Shown here: piece after piece, positions 17,627 to 25,822 of the stretch
Layout: each line of letters begins with the position of its first letter
How positions within the stretch are numbered: position 1 is the stretch's first letter
Assembly: GCA_002966495.1 (NCBI GenBank)
Contig: CP016490.1
Location: forward strand, 2,294,001 to 2,358,000
Origin: Halomonas sp. GFAJ-1
GTDB taxonomy: Bacteria > Pseudomonadota > Gammaproteobacteria > Pseudomonadales > Halomonadaceae
Direction: 5' to 3'
DNA length: 64,000 nt
Made by a program: the position numbers and the translations under genes
The notes under the pieces: model-generated
What the model was told of the DNA's origin: nothing
What the model saw: only the letters and a program-made list of their open reading frames with translations
Databases searched by the model: none

Positions 17627-20257
17627 ATGTCTGATCCGCAGCCGGTTTACTTAAGCGACTATCAGCCGCCCGCCTACCACGTTACCCATACCGAGCTGAC
17701 GTTTGATCTTGACCCCGCCGCGACTCGCGTTAAAGCGCGATTAATGATTGAGCGCCACGCTGAGGCAAGTGCTGATGCTCCTCTGGTGCTAAATGGCGAA
17801 CACTTAACACTAGTTAAGCTCGCTATTGATGGCAAACCTCTCACCGATACAGATTACCAGCGTGATACCGACACGCTACGTATTGAGCGCGTACCCGCAA
17901 CGTTTAGCTTGGAAAGCGAAGTGGAAATTGCGCCTAGCAGTAACACCGCGTTAGAAGGGCTCTACCAGTCCAACGGTATGTACTGCACCCAATGCGAAGC
18001 AGAGGGCTTTCGGCGGATTACTTTCTATCCTGACCGTCCCGATGTGATGGCGACCTTTAAGGTCACCGTGATTGGCGACGCTACGAGCGAGCCAGTGCTT
18101 TTAGCCAACGGCAATCCCGTTGATCAAGGTACAGTGGATGGCGGCCGTCACTTTGTGACCTGGGAAGACCCGCACCCTAAGCCGTGCTATTTATTTGCGT
18201 TGGTAGCCGGTGACCTGCGTAAAGTTGAAGATCACTTTACGACCATGAGTGGGCGTGACGTGACGCTTCAGCTTTGGGTAGAGCAGGATAATCTCGATAA
18301 AACAGAGCATGCTATGGCATCGCTTAAGCGTGCCATGACCTGGGATGAGCAGACCTATGGCCGTGAATACGACCTAGATCTATTTATGATTGTGGCAGTA
18401 AACGACTTCAACATGGGGGCCATGGAGAACAAAGGGCTTAATATCTTCAACTCCGCAGCGGTACTTACGCACCCTAACACTGCAACAGATTCAGCTTATC
18501 AAAATGTTGAGGGTATTGTTGCCCATGAATATTTTCATAACTGGTCGGGTAATCGGGTTACGTGCCGTGACTGGTTCCAGCTGTCATTGAAAGAAGGTTT
18601 TACGGTTTTTCGCGACCAATGCTTTTCAGCGGATACCAATTCAGCACCCGTTAAACGCATTCAAGACGTATCATTTTTCCGTACAGCGCAGTTTGCTGAA
18701 GACGCCGGGCCAACGGCACACCCGATCCGCCCCGACCACTTCATTGAAATCACCAACTTCTACACCCTGACGATTTATGAAAAGGGTGCAGAAGTGGTGC
18801 GTATGCTGCGTAATCTATTGGGCTGGGAAGCGTTCCGTCGCGGCTCTGATCTCTATTTTGAGCGCTTCGATGGCCAAGCGGTCACTATTGAAGATTTCGT
18901 TGGCTGCATGGCGGAAGTCTCAGGCGCTGATTTAGGCCAATTTATGCGTTGGTACGCCCAGGCAGGCACGCCGGAAATTGATGCCCATGGCGAGTATGAC
19001 TATGCCCATGGCGAGTATCACCTCACGCTACGCCAGCGCACGCCCTCAACCCCGGGCCAGTTTGATAAGCTGCCGCTGCATATTCCTGTGCGGATGGGCT
19101 TGGTGGGTACCAAGTCAGGGCAAGACCTAATGCTGACCCTGGAAGGCGAGAAGCTAGGTAAAGACGCAGTTATTCACCTGCGTGAAGATGAGCAAACATT
19201 TGTATTTACCGATGTGGCAGAAGCGCCGGTTCCTTCATTGTTGCGCGATTTTTCGGCACCCGTAAAACTGCACTTTCCATACTCCCGTGAAGACCTAGCC
19301 TTCCTGCTTACCCACGATAGCGATGGCTTTAACCGTTGGGATGCAGGGCAGCGTTTGGCCATGCTGGCGCTGGATGATCTAATTGCCGCTCATCGTAACG
19401 GCGTCGAAAAAGTCATGGATGGACGTGTCGTTGAGGCGTTTAGAACGCTGTTAACGGGGCAAATGAGCGACAAAGCCGTGCTGGCTGAAATGCTGACACT
19501 TCCCTCAGAGGCATACATTGCTGAGCAGCAGCCTATTATTGATGTTGATGCGATTCACGCTGCCCGCGAGTTCGTGCGCCAATCGCTAGCGATGGCGCTA
19601 CGCGATGAATTTCTCACTATCTACAATGACAACGTAAGTGAAGAACGCTACGCCCCGTCGCCAGAGCAAATTGCTCAGCGGGGCCTTAAAAATGTAGCGC
19701 TGACGTATTTAATGTCGATTGAGGATGATCAGGGGCTGGCACTGTGTGAAGCGCAATTTGCTGCGGATCATAATATGACCGATGTGCGTCATGCGTTAAC
19801 GCTGCTGGTGCATAGCGACCGCGATGACCTTGCCTCCCCAGCGCTTAAAGCATTTGGGCAGAAGTGGGCGCATGATCCGCTTGTTATGGATCAATGGTTC
19901 ACGATTCAGGTATCGCGGCCGCAGCCAGATGTTCTGGAACGAGTCGAGTATTTAATGCAGCACCCGGCGTTTTCAATTAAAAACCCTAATAAGGTGCGTG
20001 CGTTGATAGGGGCCTTTGCTCAGAATAGAGTCAATTTCCATCGCCTAGACGGCAAAGGCTACGCTTTGCTAGCGGATGTGGTGATTGAGCTTAACCGGAT
20101 AAATCCTGAAATAGCCGCGCGACTGATTACGCCGTTAACTCGCTGGCAGCGTTTTGATGACGTGCGCCAGCAGTTGATGCGTGAGCAGCTTGAGCGCATT
20201 AAGCGCGAGCCGCTATCATCAAATGTGTTTGAGGTGGTCGAGAAAGCGCTGGCCTGA
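17627..20257 (+). CDS. pepN: Aminopeptidase N (M1 family zinc peptidase)
   Basis: PepN removes N-terminal residues from peptides in the cytoplasm. The 876-residue product carries the exopeptidase motif GAMEN at 264-268 and the zinc site HEYFH (H300, E301, H304) with the third ligand Glu in NRVTCRDWFQLSLKEG about 19 residues on. The C-terminal half is the helical DUF3458-type region. AGGAG precedes ATG 17627. A 21-base tandem duplication at 18981-19018 repeats seven residues in the beta domain after the catalytic region. No signal peptide is visible. Confidence 0.96.
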   Translation: MSDPQPVYLSDYQPPAYHVTHTELTFDLDPAATRVKARLMIERHAEASADAPLVLNGEHLTLVKLAIDGKPLTDTDYQRDTDTLRIERVPATFSLESEVEIAPSSNTALEGLYQSNGMYCTQCEAEGFRRITFYPDRPDVMATFKVTVIGDATSEPVLLANGNPVDQGTVDGGRHFVTWEDPHPKPCYLFALVAGDLRKVEDHFTTMSGRDVTLQLWVEQDNLDKTEHAMASLKRAMTWDEQTYGREYDLDLFMIVAVNDFNMGAMENKGLNIFNSAAVLTHPNTATDSAYQNVEGIVAHEYFHNWSGNRVTCRDWFQLSLKEGFTVFRDQCFSADTNSAPVKRIQDVSFFRTAQFAEDAGPTAHPIRPDHFIEITNFYTLTIYEKGAEVVRMLRNLLGWEAFRRGSDLYFERFDGQAVTIEDFVGCMAEVSGADLGQFMRWYAQAGTPEIDAHGEYDYAHGEYHLTLRQRTPSTPGQFDKLPLHIPVRMGLVGTKSGQDLMLTLEGEKLGKDAVIHLREDEQTFVFTDVAEAPVPSLLRDFSAPVKLHFPYSREDLAFLLTHDSDGFNRWDAGQRLAMLALDDLIAAHRNGVEKVMDGRVVEAFRTLLTGQMSDKAVLAEMLTLPSEAYIAEQQPIIDVDAIHAAREFVRQSLAMALRDEFLTIYNDNVSEERYAPSPEQIAQRGLKNVALTYLMSIEDDQGLALCEAQFAADHNMTDVRHALTLLVHSDRDDLASPALKAFGQKWAHDPLVMDQWFTIQVSRPQPDVLERVEYLMQHPAFSIKNPNKVRALIGAFAQNRVNFHRLDGKGYALLADVVIELNRINPEIAARLITPLTRWQRFDDVRQQLMREQLERIKREPLSSNVFEVVEKALA
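18981..19018 (+). repeat. 21-bp in-frame tandem duplication inside pepN
   Basis: The 17-base string at 18981-18997 recurs exactly at 19002-19018, giving a period of 21 bases. The result is the peptide DAHGEYDYAHGEYHL, two copies of a seven-residue unit, near residue 452. The repeat preserves the frame. Perfect identity over 17 bases suggests a recent duplication or ongoing slippage. Confidence 0.85.
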
Positions 20258-20296
20258 TAGGTGCTGGCGAATTAACCATGGAAAGGGAAAACCTAG

Positions 20297-21256
20297 GTGG
20301 ACGATTCACAGCAACGTTATTTACTCATTATTAATGGTAAGTCTGCCGGTAATCCGGAACTTCGCGAAGCCGTTGAAGAGCAAAGAGAGGCAGGCAAGCA
20401 GATTATCGTTCGTTCAACCTGGGAGGGGGGAGACGCGGCTACATTTGCTGCTCAAGCGGTTGAACTGGGGGCAACCTGTGTGGTTGCCTGCGGTGGCGAT
20501 GGAACTGTCAGCGAAGTGGTTAATGGCTTGATGCAGCTAGCGCATGATCAGCGTCCTGCAATGGGTATTGTGCCCCTTGGCAGCGCCAACGATTTCGCTA
20601 CATGTGTTGGGTTGCCACTGGAGCCAGGGCCTGCATTAGCCGCGGCGTTGACGCTTTCAGCGTCGCCCATTGACGTGGTGCGCGTAACAGCAGAAGCGCA
20701 AGGCGAGGAGTTCACCAGCTACTATGTCAACATGACGACAGGTGGCTTCGGAGCTGAAATTACCTCATCCACCCCTAAAACGCTAAAGCGCATGCTGGGT
20801 GGGGGGGCTTATTCGTTGATGGGCGCACTGAAGGCATGGCGGCACCAAAGCTATCGCGGCACGCTGCACTGGGGCGATGAGGAGCGCAGTGCTGAATTAC
20901 TGCTATTAGCACTAGGTAACGGGCGCCAGTCGGGTGGAGGACAAGTATTAGCCCCCAGCGCCAAGTTAGATGACGGCCGCTTAGATGTGCTGGTGGTTAA
21001 GGATTTCACTTCTGTTTTAGAACTGCCAACGTTAATCAGCGAGTTGCAGCAGTTCCCTAAAGAGGGTCGCTATGTGAGCTACTTCACCGTCAGCCAGCTA
21101 ACGGTGACCACCCAACAAGATGATCCTCCCTGGCCGTTAACGCTGGATGGAGAAGCGCGGCATTATGACCGATTCTGCGTTGAGATTGTGCCACTGGCAT
21201 TGAAGGTGCTGCTACCTGATGAGTGCCCGCTATTGGCAGCGAATGATCGATGCTAA
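20297..21256 (+). CDS. YegS-like lipid kinase (diacylglycerol kinase catalytic domain)
   Basis: The protein belongs to the DAGK_cat superfamily, which phosphorylates lipids such as diacylglycerol or phosphatidylglycerol. The N-terminal domain contains the nucleotide-binding signature ACGGDGTVSEVVNGL, preceded by an NGKSAGN loop and followed by MGIVPLGSANDFA; the C-terminal beta-sandwich has NMTTGGFGAEIT and LGNGRQSGGG. The substrate cannot be read from sequence. It starts at GTG 20297 and is 319 residues long. It lies 39 bases after pepN and could be cotranscribed with it. Confidence 0.88.
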   Translation: MDDSQQRYLLIINGKSAGNPELREAVEEQREAGKQIIVRSTWEGGDAATFAAQAVELGATCVVACGGDGTVSEVVNGLMQLAHDQRPAMGIVPLGSANDFATCVGLPLEPGPALAAALTLSASPIDVVRVTAEAQGEEFTSYYVNMTTGGFGAEITSSTPKTLKRMLGGGAYSLMGALKAWRHQSYRGTLHWGDEERSAELLLLALGNGRQSGGGQVLAPSAKLDDGRLDVLVVKDFTSVLELPTLISELQQFPKEGRYVSYFTVSQLTVTTQQDDPPWPLTLDGEARHYDRFCVEIVPLALKVLLPDECPLLAANDRC

Positions 21257-21321
21257 AGGCGGCTGCTATTTTTAGCGGCTGCTACAATTTTAAAATATAG
21301 CCACCTGAGGAGAATGGTTCG

Positions 21322-22161
21322 ATGGTAAATCGTTTATGGATACCTGCGCTTGCTGCCCTAGCACTGCTGCTAAGTGCCTGTGGTGAAAGCCAGGAAGAGC
21401 CTACTGTCGCCCCTGAAGAGAGTGCATCATCAGTATCGGATGATGAGGTGGTTCAACAAGAGGATGCGCCTGCAGCAGCAGAGAATGCCGCAGAAATGCC
21501 CGATCCTGAAGAAATTGAGGATGATGTAGAAGCGCGTCAAGCCGCTGAAGAGCTTGAGCAGGCCGAAGCGTTACGCGCTGAAGGCGAAGATGAGTTGGAT
21601 GAAGAGCAGCCCCAAGGCGCTGAAGAGATACAGGCTGGAGAAGACACCTTAGCTGCAGACCCAGAAGATGCATTAGATGAAGCAAGCGCAATGCCTGGGG
21701 AAACAACACGTTCAGATGTCGATGATGTTATTGCTGAAACAGAGCGCCGTTTTGAAGAGGCCCAGCGCCGCTTGGAGCAACAGTTCCAGGAAGTAGAGCA
21801 GCAGTCCACTGCTCTGGAGCCGATGGAGAGTGACGATTTTTCCTCAAGCTGGGAAACGGAGAGCAGTTTGCCAGAGAGCCCTCGTTTAGAGGATGACCTG
21901 GAAGCTACCGATGTTGATGCGCTAATCGAAGATACTGAGCGTCGTTTTGAAGAAGCTCAGCAGCGATTAAACGAGCAGTTTGAAGAGATTGAACGGGAAC
22001 GTACCAATGGTGCAGGTATCGATGGCTTAGAACCTTACAGTTCTGAAATGGATAGTTCAGAGGGGGCTAATAGCCAAGAAGATGGCTCAGAAGAAGCGGA
22101 CACAGAAGAAAACGCTGATGATACAGAGGTAGAGCTTGAGAGCTTAAACGCCACTCAATAA
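21322..22161 (+). CDS. Unrecognised acidic lipoprotein with duplicated helical segment
   Basis: I do not recognise this 279-residue protein. The N-terminus is a lipoprotein signal (MVNRLWIPAL, hydrophobic stretch, lipobox LLSAC) with lipidated Cys20; the next residues are GES, with no Asp at +2, so outer-membrane sorting is plausible. The rest is very rich in Glu, Asp, Ala, Gln and Ser and lacks Cys. Two related segments, residues 131-160 and 196-225, share D-V-D-x-x-I-x-x-T-E-R-R-F-E-E-A-Q-x-R-L and look like amphipathic helices or coiled coils. GAGGAGA precedes ATG 21322. It is flanked by the lipid kinase and a cold-shock gene, neither of which reveals its job. A structural or envelope role is only a guess. 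Confidence 0.85.
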   Translation: MVNRLWIPALAALALLLSACGESQEEPTVAPEESASSVSDDEVVQQEDAPAAAENAAEMPDPEEIEDDVEARQAAEELEQAEALRAEGEDELDEEQPQGAEEIQAGEDTLAADPEDALDEASAMPGETTRSDVDDVIAETERRFEEAQRRLEQQFQEVEQQSTALEPMESDDFSSSWETESSLPESPRLEDDLEATDVDALIEDTERRFEEAQQRLNEQFEEIERERTNGAGIDGLEPYSSEMDSSEGANSQEDGSEEADTEENADDTEVELESLNATQ

Positions 22162-22183
22162 GCCCTCACGCGTGAGTTTACCC

Positions 22184-22210
22184 ACAAAAAAGGCCCGCAC
22201 TTCGGGCCTT
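22184..22210 (-). terminator. Intrinsic terminator of the cold-shock gene
   Basis: Read on the minus strand, AAGGCCCG (22203-22210) and CGGGCCTT (22190-22197) form an 8-bp stem with a 5-base loop, followed by a run of T (complement of the A run at 22186-22191). It is correctly placed downstream of the csp gene and may also stop the lipoprotein transcript coming the other way. Confidence 0.82.
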
Positions 22211-22292
22211 AGGGATATGCGTAGTTGGCGCTGTTTTGACTGCTTTAAGACGGGGTGTTGTTGGTCACTCCACCGTCGCCAATTGTTAATGG

Positions 22293-22496
22293 CTAGGCTA
22301 GGCGGATGTTTGATGCCTGAAGGCCTTTTTTACCCTGGGTGACGTCAAAGCTAACCTTTTGACCATCAGGCAGGGTCTTAAAACCCTCCGCTTGGATTTC
22401 AGAAAAGTGTGCGAATAGATCATCGCCACCGTCATCAGGTGCGATGAAGCCATAACCTTTGGTGTCGTTAAACCACTTGACAGTGCCAGTTGCCAT
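22293..22496 (-). CDS. Cold-shock domain protein (CspA family)
   Basis: This 67-residue single cold-shock domain is a small single-stranded nucleic-acid-binding protein. RNP1 reads KGYGFI and RNP2 reads DLFAHF, embedded in the family pattern MATGTVKWFNDTKGYG. AAGGA lies about 8 bases before ATG 22496. It is monocistronic with its own terminator at 22184-22210. The 5' region between it and the divergent LysE-type gene is only 131 bases, so it lacks the very long leader typical of the cold-induced E. coli cspA; which Csp paralogue it represents cannot be decided. Confidence 0.95.
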   Translation of the reverse strand: MATGTVKWFNDTKGYGFIAPDDGGDDLFAHFSEIQAEGFKTLPDGQKVSFDVTQGKKGLQASNIRLA

Positions 22497-22627
22497 TGTT
22501 CATATCCTTAACATGCTTAGTGAAGTAACGAGCAGGGTGATTGTGTGCTCGCCAAAATCACTTTAGAAGCAAAAAAACAGCGCGTCCAGCGACGAATGAG
22601 CAACGCTTTTTAACCTATTGGGCTTAT

Positions 22628-23287
22628 ATGATGGTGCAAATCACCTTTTTAGATGGGCAATTTATTTCTTTTTTGATTGCGATTACGCTGCTTTCAATAA
22701 GTCCTGGAGTGGATACTCTGCTGGTAATACGTAATACCGCTCGCGGTGGCGTTCGAGATGGCGTAGTAACGAGTATCGCTATTTGTTGCGGGCTATTTGT
22801 GCATGCCACTATTTCAGCGCTGGGTATCTCTTTAATTCTGCTGCAGTCAGCATGGGCTTTTCATCTGCTTAAGCTTGCCGGGGCGGCTTACTTGATTTGG
22901 CTTGGTGTGGCTAGCCTGCTGGCGGCTCGCCGAGGTACCGCATTGCCCGTCCAAAGTGTTTTGCAAACCGCATCGCCAGTATCTATCTGGCAACCGGTTA
23001 AAGAAGGGTTGCTCTCTAACGTACTTAACCCCAAAACGGTCGTGTTCTATATGGCTTTTTTGCCACAGTTTATCGCGCCAACAGACCCTGCTTTATTAAA
23101 GTCGCTGTGGCTAGCCGGTGTTCATTTTGTGATTGCCAATATTTGGCAAATTAGCGTTGTGTTAATGGTAGGTGGGGCAAGTAAATGGCTGGCCAGCGCT
23201 CGTTTTGCGCAAACATTAAATGCAGCCACTGGGGCTGTGTTGATAATGTTTGGTGTGCGCTTAGCCCTAGAGCAGCGCCCGGTATAA
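22628..23287 (+). CDS. LysE/RhtB family amino-acid exporter
   Basis: The product is a small inner-membrane exporter, probably of amino acids or related metabolites. The family hallmark SPGVDTLLVIRNTARGG occurs near residue 25, followed by hydrophobic segments typical of about six membrane helices (for example at GLFVHATISALGISLIL and LLKLAGAAYLIWLG) and the NVLNPKTVVFYMAFLPQF motif. I start it at ATG 22628 (219-220 residues) because the upstream in-frame extension from 22541 has no family character. No clear ribosome binding site is visible. The substrate is unknown. Confidence 0.88.
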   Translation: MMVQITFLDGQFISFLIAITLLSISPGVDTLLVIRNTARGGVRDGVVTSIAICCGLFVHATISALGISLILLQSAWAFHLLKLAGAAYLIWLGVASLLAARRGTALPVQSVLQTASPVSIWQPVKEGLLSNVLNPKTVVFYMAFLPQFIAPTDPALLKSLWLAGVHFVIANIWQISVVLMVGGASKWLASARFAQTLNAATGAVLIMFGVRLALEQRPV

Positions 23288-23296
23288 CCGGGCGCT
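23274..23296. terminator. Perfect hairpin spanning the exporter stop codon
   Basis: AGCGCCCGGT (23274-23283) pairs perfectly with ACCGGGCGCT (23287-23296) around a 3-base loop; the TAA stop of the exporter lies in the loop and first stem base. It sits in the 37-base convergent gap with slt. There is no T tract on either side, so a bidirectional Rho-independent role is uncertain. Confidence 0.5.
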
Positions 23297-23324
23297 AGCT
23301 CAAGCAATTAAGTCCGTTAAGTGA

Positions 23325-25274
23325 TTAGCGGCGAACGAGGAGGGCCCGGTCATAGTGTACGGCTTTCTCATTCTCACTGAGTAGAGATACGCCGTCGCTA
23401 TTCCCGCCGTTGGCTAAGCTTTCGAAAATAACGCGGTAGCTAAGGACTGCTTGAACATAATCGCGGGTTTCTCGGAACGGAATGCTCTCCACGAACAAAT
23501 CAAATGACTCCACGCCGCTACCCAGCCACTGGTCTACCCGCCCGGGGCCTGCATTATAGGCGGCTGCAGCGGCTAGGCGATTGCCCTGGTAGCGCTCAAT
23601 TTTGTCGCGTAGATAATTGCTACCCAAGCGGATATTGAGTTCTGGATCTAGTACGCCATAGGGGCCTGGGTCGTTAAGACCTAACTGGCGGCTGACCTGG
23701 CTTGCTGTGCCTGGCATTAGCTGCATGAGGCCCCGTGCACCTGCTGGCGAAAGAGCAACAGGGTTATAAGCGCTTTCACGACGGGTAATGGCCATTAATA
23801 GGAACGGGTCGACGCCGGTTAAACGCCCCCAGTGCATAAAGCTGTCGTGATAAGCGGGGGGGAAGCGCCAGTCAAGGGCATCCCACATCTCAGCAGCAAT
23901 GGTGGTTTGCACTAAGCGCGCGTGCCACTGCTGGTTTGCGGCGTAGTCAGCAAGGGCGCGCGCCTGCTGAGGAGTGCCATTGCGCACAGCGTGTAGCCAC
24001 TCACTGTTGGCAAGCCCCTCTTCACCAATACGCAGTAACGCCTCGGTACGCTGTACGGCGGGCAGCTGCGCCGTTAGTTCTCTGGATGCCTCATCAAAAT
24101 GATTGCGTTCTAAGTTGAGCTGATAAGGCTGATTAAGCCGTTCAGCAGCGGCAAAGCCGTAAAAGCTGCGGTCAGTAGCCGCCTGGCGATAGCGTGCTTC
24201 GGCAGCATCGTGGTTACCGAGCTGATGGTTGGCCCGTGCCAGCCAATACTGCCAGCGGCTCCTCTCTTGCTGGCTGGCTGGCATTTCTGCAATCCAATGC
24301 ATGACTTCTGTCCATTGACGCTCGGCCAGGGCGCGGCGAACCCGAAGTTCCAGTACGCGCTCACTTTCTAGGCTGGGTAATACACTGTCTATCCAACTTA
24401 AGGTGCCTGGCACATCGCGTACTAAGGCATAAAAAGCTAGCTCTTCTTCAATCGGCTGCCGGTCGGCGGCTGCTAAGCTCAAACGTGGCCCGATCTCCTG
24501 CCAAGCCGAAAAGGCAGCGGGGGTATTTTCCCGCGTGTAGCGCTGCATGGCGGCTTTGTAAAAGGCGGATGTAGCGGCACATTCAGGGCCAAGGCAGGCG
24601 GGTGCTGAGGTGAGTGCGCGGGAGTTATTGCTAACAGACTCAACCGTCTCGCGGGCCGTTTGCCATTGGCCACTTAGAAGCCCGCCTAGGTAACTGCTTA
24701 AACGCTCCTCGCCCGCTTGCCACGCAAGCATTTTTCGTTCCCAAATAGCCGTGGCATTAATCGTTCCATCTGATCTTAGGCGGCTAAATAGTGCGTTACA
24801 GGCATCAGGCTGTGAGCTGCCGACCCGCCATAGCGCAAGGCCTGCTTCTCTAGCCTGCTGAGGCTCTCTGTCCAGCAGGGCCGTATAGTAATAGCACTGG
24901 CGAGCGGTGCCTGCGGGCTCGCCGTCAGCGACTGCTAGCAGATCGCCAAAGCGGCCTGCGTGGCCGTACTTGGCGATGGCTTGACCCCGCATCCACTCGG
25001 ATAAGGGAGAGTCGGCATGCTGGTCTATAAAGCGCTGTATTTGGCTAGACGAAACATTCGGCAACTGGCCACGCAAGCGGTGATACTCAACGTAGCCATT
25101 AAGAATATGCCCCTCAATTGCGCGCTCATCAACCTGCTGCCACTGCTGCTGACGCGCTGCTTCAAGGGCATCGCGCATAGCGGCGTCAGAGGCTGCCCAA
25201 GAGACAACCGGTAACCCTACCAATACAGCCGTACAGAGGCTGCGAAGGGTGGAACGAAATGGCGAAGCCTGCAT
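23325..25274 (-). CDS. slt: Soluble lytic murein transglycosylase
   Basis: Slt cleaves peptidoglycan glycan strands in the periplasm with formation of anhydro-muropeptides. A signal peptide covers about residues 1-28 (ending VSWAA). A long alpha-superhelical region rich in Ala, Arg and Trp follows, as in Slt70. The lysozyme-like catalytic domain lies in the last quarter: the acid Glu in RRESAYNP, then SPAGARGLMQLMPGTA, LDPELNIRLGSNYL and AAAAAYNAGPGRVDQW. The length of 649 residues matches the family. It is convergent with the LysE-type exporter and divergent from the DUF1232 gene. Confidence 0.95.
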   Translation of the reverse strand: MQASPFRSTLRSLCTAVLVGLPVVSWAASDAAMRDALEAARQQQWQQVDERAIEGHILNGYVEYHRLRGQLPNVSSSQIQRFIDQHADSPLSEWMRGQAIAKYGHAGRFGDLLAVADGEPAGTARQCYYYTALLDREPQQAREAGLALWRVGSSQPDACNALFSRLRSDGTINATAIWERKMLAWQAGEERLSSYLGGLLSGQWQTARETVESVSNNSRALTSAPACLGPECAATSAFYKAAMQRYTRENTPAAFSAWQEIGPRLSLAAADRQPIEEELAFYALVRDVPGTLSWIDSVLPSLESERVLELRVRRALAERQWTEVMHWIAEMPASQQERSRWQYWLARANHQLGNHDAAEARYRQAATDRSFYGFAAAERLNQPYQLNLERNHFDEASRELTAQLPAVQRTEALLRIGEEGLANSEWLHAVRNGTPQQARALADYAANQQWHARLVQTTIAAEMWDALDWRFPPAYHDSFMHWGRLTGVDPFLLMAITRRESAYNPVALSPAGARGLMQLMPGTASQVSRQLGLNDPGPYGVLDPELNIRLGSNYLRDKIERYQGNRLAAAAAYNAGPGRVDQWLGSGVESFDLFVESIPFRETRDYVQAVLSYRVIFESLANGGNSDGVSLLSENEKAVHYDRALLVRR

Positions 25275-25374
25275 GACACGTCCTCTTGCTGGCTAGCGGG
25301 CTAACAGCCGCTATGGTGAACTTAAAGCGTAAACAGTGTTCTGACAATCGTGACACTTAGAGGATTCAATTGCG

Positions 25375-25722
25375 ATGACCCCATTATCCACTTGGTGGTT
25401 ATTACGTCGACTAAAAACCCGCGTATGGGCAGTTAGACGCATTGGTCGTGCATTAAAGACATTTGTGCCGATGACCCGTGATGTACTGCGCGGCGATTTC
25501 CGTCCGGTACCCTGGTCTGCATTTGGCATGACGGCGTTTGCCCTGGCCTATTTGATCATGCCCTTCGACCTCATTCCCGACTTTCTGCTGATTATTGGCC
25601 TTGTCGACGATGTAATAATTGTAGGTTGGTTGTTAAACCGCATTGATCTGCGCCTCGTTGACTACCGTGCTTGGAAGTACGCCAGCGTCGATACTTATGC
25701 TTCTCCACATTCAGCTTCTTGA
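25375..25722 (+). CDS. YkvA-type DUF1232 membrane protein
   Basis: This 115-residue protein has the DUF1232 signature: a hydrophobic segment with PFDLIPDFL and G-L-V-D-D-V around residues 60-80. It has an Arg-rich N-terminus and one or two short membrane segments (about 53-84). The function of the family is unknown. ATG 25375 follows the slt start by 100 bases on the opposite strand. Its stop codon overlaps the -35 element of the htpG heat-shock promoter, so the two genes are tightly packed. Confidence 0.85.
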   Translation: MTPLSTWWLLRRLKTRVWAVRRIGRALKTFVPMTRDVLRGDFRPVPWSAFGMTAFALAYLIMPFDLIPDFLLIIGLVDDVIIVGWLLNRIDLRLVDYRAWKYASVDTYASPHSAS

Positions 25723-25745
25723 AATCGCGCTGCCTAACCCCATAT
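25718..25745 (+). promoter_or_regulatory. Near-consensus sigma-32 (RpoH) promoter of htpG
   Basis: CTTGAAA at 25718-25724 and CCCCATAT at 25738-25745 are separated by 13 bases, which matches the RpoH consensus (CTTGAAA, 13-17 bases, CCCCATNT). It lies 78 bases before the htpG start, a classic heat-shock gene. Confidence 0.82.
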
Positions 25746-25822
25746 TGAGTTCACATCTTTTTCGCTTCTGTCTTCTGTAGGCGGAAGCATCCAGTAAAAC
25801 GTGAACAATGAGGGCTAAGCGC

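Noticed and set aside
21252..21276. Inverted repeat GCTAAA/TTTAGC at the end of the lipid kinase gene
   Set aside because: Only six base pairs with a long loop; also contains a direct repeat of GCGGCTGCT, but too weak to call.
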